DNA from: a bacterium
Lineage (GTDB): Bacteria; Bacteroidota; Ignavibacteria; Kapaibacteriales; UBA2268
Direction: 5' to 3'
Length of the DNA: 9,833 nucleotides
Assembly (NCBI GenBank): GCA_030426865.1
Contig: JAUHXN010000090.1
Location: 1-9,833 of the forward strand
The translations under genes and the position numbers were made by a program. The notes under the pieces were generated by a model. That model worked only from the letters and a program-made list of their open reading frames with translations. It did no database searches and was not told where the DNA came from. Positions 5,824 to 9,833 of this stretch are shown piece after piece. Position 1 is the stretch's first letter. Each line of letters opens with the position of its first letter.

Positions 5824-8670
5824 TTAATTACTTACTTTCTGGGGTACAATTAGTTTCACTTTTGTTCCTACATTCACTACAGAATCTATTTTTACACTTC
5901 CTTCTAGTGATTCCATAGATTTTTTAACTATTGACATACCAAGTCCAGTACCTTCTATAGCACCAGTATTATAGCTCCTAAAGAATGATTCGAATACATT
6001 ATCCAAATCTTCTTCTGGAATACCAATTCCTTGATCCGATATTGTTATTTCAAGCATTCCATCAGATTTCAATATAACATTAACAGTAACAGTCGTATTC
6101 CTTTCTGAATACTTGACAGCATTGGAAACAACATTACTTATAGCATGATCAAGCAACCTCTTATCCGAAAATACACTCAATTTTTCAGGCATATCTATTA
6201 CGAATTTGTGTTTTCCATTGTCTATGAATTTGATATTTTCAATAATAGAGATTATTGAATTAGTAAGATCATATTCAATAATATTGAGTGAACTCATATT
6301 TTCAGTTTTTCCTATCATCAATACATCATCAAGTAGATTAGTCATTGATGAGACCGATGCAGAAATATTTTTATATTGCTTTTCTATCTGCTCTGGAGTC
6401 ATTTTCTGCATGTAGTTTTTTAGCAAATTTGCAGAGGAAAGTATAACAGTAAGTGGTGTTCTATACTCATGAGATACCATCGATATAAACTTAGATTTTA
6501 TTTGATGTAATTCTTTCTCATTTTCAAGTGATTTCTCTAGTTCAGCTTGTGTATTCTGAAGCTCTTCTTGTGTGATTTTTCTTTGATCATTTTCGTAGTT
6601 TAGGTTTTCTAATGTACGTTCCAGTTGTTCAGTCCTGTCAGCTACTCTTTGTTCCAAATCTTTATTGAGTAATTCTAACTCTTCTTGGTACTGTAATTTG
6701 GAAATAGTAGAAGCAAGAATTTCAGAAACTGAACTTAATATTTTTTCATCTTCTTCATCATAAGCTTCTACTAGCTCATAGTCTTGAACCATGACTACGC
6801 CATAGATCTCGTCATTAACTAGCAACGGTACACCTAACCAGCTCTTCGATAAACTACCATATAATTCAGGGTTTGTTTCCCCAATCATCGCGGCTATCTC
6901 TACTTCATTTAATCTGATTGGCTTTCTTTTGAAAATAACTCTATTAGTAATAGAAGTCAAATCATTCAAATCTATCGATTCAAATTTTTCATCTCGTTCA
7001 TCTCTGAAATACGGAAATTGAATTATTTGTTTTTTGTTATCAATCTGCGCTACAGCAAAATTTTTCGAATTAATAACTGTACTAATTTCTTTATGAACAT
7101 ACTCATATAATTTTGGTAAGCTATGAGATAAATTTGCTTCTCTTGATATATTATAGAGGATTTGTGTAACTTGCTGAGCTTGTCTGATTTCTGTTATATT
7201 TGTTAGAAATAATAGTATATTATTTCCAGTACGATCTATATAATCTATCCCTTTAACTTTAAAATGATGTGGAGTAGCACTATTAATACTGATTCTAATT
7301 TCTCCAATCACGTTACTTACTTCAGTACTACTATTCAGAAATTTTTCAAACAGTTCTATAGATTCTTCATCATATAAAACGTCTTTGAATTCTTTTCCTA
7401 AAAGTTCATTATCTACTATTTCCAGTACATCGTAAGCAGTATCATTTGCGTCTTTTAGTCTTCCTTGTTCCCCTATGACCAATATCACTTCATTCGATGA
7501 ATTAACTACATTTCGTAGCCTCATCTCACTATTACGAAGCTTAGTTTCAGCTTCTTTACGGACCGTAATGTCTCTAGAGATAAAGTCTATTCTTATTGGT
7601 AAACCGTTCTCAATCTTTAATTTCGCACTTTGCAACAGCCAGATTAGTTCACCATTCCTGTTTACTATAGGAAATTCTAAAACATTTGACTCTTGTAAAC
7701 TATCTATCATATTTCTATAGAAAGATTTTACATGTGCTCTATGACTTTCCTCAACTAACTCTATGAGGTTATTGCTGTCCAATTCCTCTAGCTCTAGCCC
7801 GCTGAGCTTTAGGCCAGGCTCATTCATTAGTAACACATTTCCTCTGAGGTCAGTACAGTATAGCATATAATTAGCTGTTTCGACTACCTCTCTAAATCTT
7901 TTTTCAGACTCTTTTAGCTTCTCATTTATTTCTTTCCATTGGGTTATATTCCTTACTACACTTATTACTATATCTTTGTTTTTAATTGGAATAGAATTCC
8001 ATTCTAACCATAGATAAGTATCGTCATAACATTTAAACCTAGCTTCATGTGAGACAACTAAATCATAATTTAATAAATCGTCTTGCATTCTCTTAGCTCT
8101 AAGAATGTCTTCCGGGTGCACAAAGTCAAGCCAATTAGAACCGATAAGTTTTTCTGCAGGCCAATTAAGTATCTCGTTCCAAGAGGGGTTAATCTTTAAA
8201 AAATCACCATTTATCGTTTGAATAGCAAACATATCCAATGAAAAATTGAATATATAATCTCGCTCATCTTCTATCAATTTATTATCAGTGGTCTCCGTCA
8301 TATAAATTGTGATAGAAAACACTTCATTATGTTCGTTAATTTCAGGGAAAAGGTGAAATCTGAAAAACTGAACATGACCCTTATTATCTAATCTAGTTTC
8401 AAAAGTTTCCCTCTGTCCACTTAAGAAAACTTTTTCATAATACATATACCACTTTTTATAGCTCTCAGGTGGCATTCCCATTTCCTGAGCATTATACCCA
8501 ATCATAGTTTCTCTTGTATATTCGAAATCAATAAAAACTGAGTCATTGGCATAAGTGACTCTATATTCTCTATCAATCTTAATAATATACAAAGGAGATT
8601 TCTCTACTATATCCTTATAGTGTTTTAGACCTAACTCAATTTCTTCTTTAATATTTTTAGTGTAGTCCAT
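5824..8670 (-). CDS. Soluble multi-PAS/GAF sensor histidine kinase
   Basis: Predicted to sense a small-molecule, redox or light-type signal and autophosphorylate on histidine for transfer to a response regulator. Numbering is from ATG 8670 (948 residues). Four PAS-like modules come first: about 18-130, 136-248 (with NWLDFVHPEDILRAKRM, 179-195), 258-375 and 383-495. A GAF-like domain follows (about 505-660, with SWLGVPLLVNDEIYGVVMV). A Glu/Gln-rich coiled coil spans 660-728, then the HisKA box SMVSHEYRTPL with phospho-acceptor His734. The ATPase domain has N-box NVVSNAVKYS (Asn850), G1 DQGIGIP (879-885), F-box FESFFR (893-898) and G2 GTGLGMSIV (907-915). All catalytic boxes are intact. No transmembrane segment, signal peptide or receiver domain is seen, so it should be cytoplasmic. 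No regulator gene lies in the window. A TTG at 8676 is an alternative start, two codons longer. It is probably the first gene of the minus-strand run with the glycosyltransferase and dCMP deaminase. Confidence 0.93.
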   Translation of the reverse strand: MDYTKNIKEEIELGLKHYKDIVEKSPLYIIKIDREYRVTYANDSVFIDFEYTRETMIGYNAQEMGMPPESYKKWYMYYEKVFLSGQRETFETRLDNKGHVQFFRFHLFPEINEHNEVFSITIYMTETTDNKLIEDERDYIFNFSLDMFAIQTINGDFLKINPSWNEILNWPAEKLIGSNWLDFVHPEDILRAKRMQDDLLNYDLVVSHEARFKCYDDTYLWLEWNSIPIKNKDIVISVVRNITQWKEINEKLKESEKRFREVVETANYMLYCTDLRGNVLLMNEPGLKLSGLELEELDSNNLIELVEESHRAHVKSFYRNMIDSLQESNVLEFPIVNRNGELIWLLQSAKLKIENGLPIRIDFISRDITVRKEAETKLRNSEMRLRNVVNSSNEVILVIGEQGRLKDANDTAYDVLEIVDNELLGKEFKDVLYDEESIELFEKFLNSSTEVSNVIGEIRISINSATPHHFKVKGIDYIDRTGNNILLFLTNITEIRQAQQVTQILYNISREANLSHSLPKLYEYVHKEISTVINSKNFAVAQIDNKKQIIQFPYFRDERDEKFESIDLNDLTSITNRVIFKRKPIRLNEVEIAAMIGETNPELYGSLSKSWLGVPLLVNDEIYGVVMVQDYELVEAYDEEDEKILSSVSEILASTISKLQYQEELELLNKDLEQRVADRTEQLERTLENLNYENDQRKITQEELQNTQAELEKSLENEKELHQIKSKFISMVSHEYRTPLTVILSSANLLKNYMQKMTPEQIEKQYKNISASVSSMTNLLDDVLMIGKTENMSSLNIIEYDLTNSIISIIENIKFIDNGKHKFVIDMPEKLSVFSDKRLLDHAISNVVSNAVKYSERNTTVTVNVILKSDGMLEITISDQGIGIPEEDLDNVFESFFRSYNTGAIEGTGLGMSIVKKSMESLEGSVKIDSVVNVGTKVKLIVPQKVSN

Positions 8671-8795
8671 GTTCAAATAATAATTAAACGTTTTTGCTAT
8701 TCATTAGCTTAAAAATTAAACTATTTAAAACTAACTATCAAATTATTTATTTTTAATATCTTGGGTTACAAATGTACTGTTGATGAATTTTGTGA
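8671..8795. promoter_or_regulatory. AT-rich divergent gap between the kinase and terminase genes
   Basis: About 125 bp of very AT-rich DNA separate two divergent genes, so the kinase promoter should lie here, and perhaps one for the terminase. I see no convincing -35/-10 pair, no exact Bacteroidetes TAnnTTTG element, no tRNA and no ORF of note. A TGA stop directly abuts the terminase ATG (TGAATG). Short AT-rich near-repeats occur (AAACTA/AACTAT around 8715-8740) but nothing resembling an attachment core. If the terminase belongs to an integrated element, its left boundary could lie in or near this gap. Confidence 0.3.
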
Positions 8796-9833
8796 ATGGA
8801 AATAATAAAACTACTAAACTTATTCACACCGCAGAATACAGCTAAATCTATATTTCATAAGGATTGGTTATCAACTAAACATTTATATTTAATTGAAAAT
8901 CAATTGTTGGAATTGTATAATGGAAAGAAAAACAAGTTGATTATTAATATACCACCTAGACATGGTAAATCCCAATTAGTAACTAAAATCTACCCTCTTT
9001 GGTGGTTACTCAATAGGCCATCAGATAGGATAATAATAGCAGCTTATAATAGCACATTAGCTGAGTATTTTGGTCGTGAAATACTTGATTTATTTAAAAA
9101 TATAAGCGGTGAATATGGTTTAGAATTGAATACATCACAAAAAGCAAAGTCCGAATTTGTAACTAATAAAAATGGGAGCATTAGCTCTGTAGGGGTAGGT
9201 GGCTCATTAACTGGTAAAGGTGCTAACCTGATAATAGTAGATGATCCGATTAAAAACGATGCTGAAGCAAACTCATCAGAGGCCAGGGATAAATTATACG
9301 AATGGTTCAACGCGACCTTATCAACGAGATTAGAGCCGAATGGAGCTATTATACTGGTGATGACCAGATGGCACGAAGACGACCTAGCAGGGCGATTGCT
9401 AAAACAAAAGAAATGGGACAGAATAATACTACCTGCTATTGCGGAAAAGAATGATATACTAGGGAGAGAAGTAGGCGAAGCACTTTGGGAAAACCGTTAT
9501 TCTATATCTTCCCTATTAGATATAAAAGATAGTATTGGCAGCTATTGGTTTTCGAGTCTATACCAACAATCACCTGCACCAGCTGGAGGTGGAATTTTCA
9601 AGAGAAGTGATTTCAAGTATTTCGAGATATTAAGTGGGCATATTAAATCGAAAGACTTTGTTATAGAACTTGGTGAATTAGATACTTTTTTTGCTTGTGA
9701 TTTGGCTATCTCTACTAATGAGAAAGCCGACTTTACAGTAATAGCAGTGTTTGTGAAGGACGAAGATAAGAATCTGATTATACTAGATATATTGAGAGAA
9801 AAAGTTCTTCCTTCGAAACATACGGAGTTAATC
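8796..9833 (+). CDS. terL: Phage terminase large subunit, 3' truncated by the window
   Basis: The large terminase is the ATP-driven motor and nuclease that cuts and packages phage DNA into the prohead; relatives also occur in gene transfer agents. The first 346 residues are visible and run past the window end without a stop. The N-terminal ATPase shows a Walker A-type loop PPRHGKSQ (53-60, Lys58), the segment VGVGGSLTGKGANLIIVDDPIK, given here as VGVGGSLTGKG (132-142) and Walker B LIIVDDPIK (145-153), and the coupling motif MTRWHEDDLAGRL (189-201). LYQQSPAP (255-262) and GGIFKR (265-270) form the usual linker to the nuclease. The RNase H-like part begins FACDLAISTNEKADFTVI (299-316) with Asp302 and Asp312, and ILDILRE (329-335) follows. 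This order matches the family of large terminases defined around psiM2 ORF9. A stop codon directly before ATG 8796 leaves no longer start. No small-terminase gene precedes it. Confidence 0.92.
   Translation, partial: MEIIKLLNLFTPQNTAKSIFHKDWLSTKHLYLIENQLLELYNGKKNKLIINIPPRHGKSQLVTKIYPLWWLLNRPSDRIIIAAYNSTLAEYFGREILDLFKNISGEYGLELNTSQKAKSEFVTNKNGSISSVGVGGSLTGKGANLIIVDDPIKNDAEANSSEARDKLYEWFNATLSTRLEPNGAIILVMTRWHEDDLAGRLLKQKKWDRIILPAIAEKNDILGREVGEALWENRYSISSLLDIKDSIGSYWFSSLYQQSPAPAGGGIFKRSDFKYFEILSGHIKSKDFVIELGELDTFFACDLAISTNEKADFTVIAVFVKDEDKNLIILDILREKVLPSKHTELI

Noticed and set aside
5824..8676. Hybrid kinase with a receiver domain, or a phytochrome.
   Set aside because: The protein ends shortly after the G2 box with no receiver sequence, and the GAF-like domain shows no obvious bilin-attachment cysteine by eye.
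8761..8792. TTG followed 21 nt later by GAATTTTG, resembling a Bacteroidetes -33/-7 promoter for the terminase.
   Set aside because: The -7 box has a mismatch in its key T, and the implied start site would fall after the terminase ATG.
8783..8845. A 20-codon plus-strand ORF overlapping the terminase start, considered as a leader peptide or small-terminase remnant.
   Set aside because: Far too short for a small terminase, overlaps terL out of frame, and has no ribosome site.
9044..9310. Minus-strand 88-codon open frame opposite the terminase.
   Set aside because: It is antisense to the conserved Walker B region of terL, has no family resemblance and no promoter or ribosome site; a shadow frame.

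Overview
The window is AT-rich (roughly one third G+C by eye) and densely coded. It looks like chromosome from a member of the Bacteroidota/Chlorobiota (FCB) group, possibly an Ignavibacteria- or Kapabacteria-like lineage. The reasons are the low G+C, the near absence of Shine-Dalgarno sequences before convincing genes, a Sec-exported PorT-type outer-membrane barrel and a large soluble multi-PAS histidine kinase. This placement is inference; there is no rRNA or other decisive marker.

Layout. At the left edge (1-116) there is a possible 3' end of an upstream gene and a doubtful 21-residue ORF. A putative outer-membrane beta-barrel protein lies on the minus strand (117-950). It is divergent, across 72 bp, from a plus-strand pair: rsmB (16S rRNA m5C methyltransferase, 1023-2402) and, 9 nt later, an MsbA-like ABC exporter (2412-4265). 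Only 4 nt separate the exporter from a converging minus-strand run. In transcription order that run is a 948-residue PAS/GAF sensor histidine kinase (8670-5824), a family 2 glycosyltransferase with a TPR-like tail (5801-4821) and a dCMP deaminase (4821-4270). The last two share a TAATG stop/start. A 125-bp AT-rich gap then leads to a plus-strand phage terminase large subunit (8796 onward), which is cut by the window end.

How the parts relate. The barrel, the exporter and perhaps the glycosyltransferase point to the cell envelope. RsmB and dCMP deaminase are housekeeping (ribosome maturation, dUMP supply). The kinase has no response regulator in view. The terminase is the only clear mobile-element or viral gene and may mark the left boundary of a prophage, a gene-transfer-agent cluster or a remnant continuing to the right. 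The rest looks like ordinary chromosome. I found no tRNA, rRNA, CRISPR array, insertion sequence or strong intrinsic terminator, and no gene-free stretch longer than about 125 bases. I did not find a convincing novel multi-gene system; the most informative loose end is what lies to the right of the terminase.
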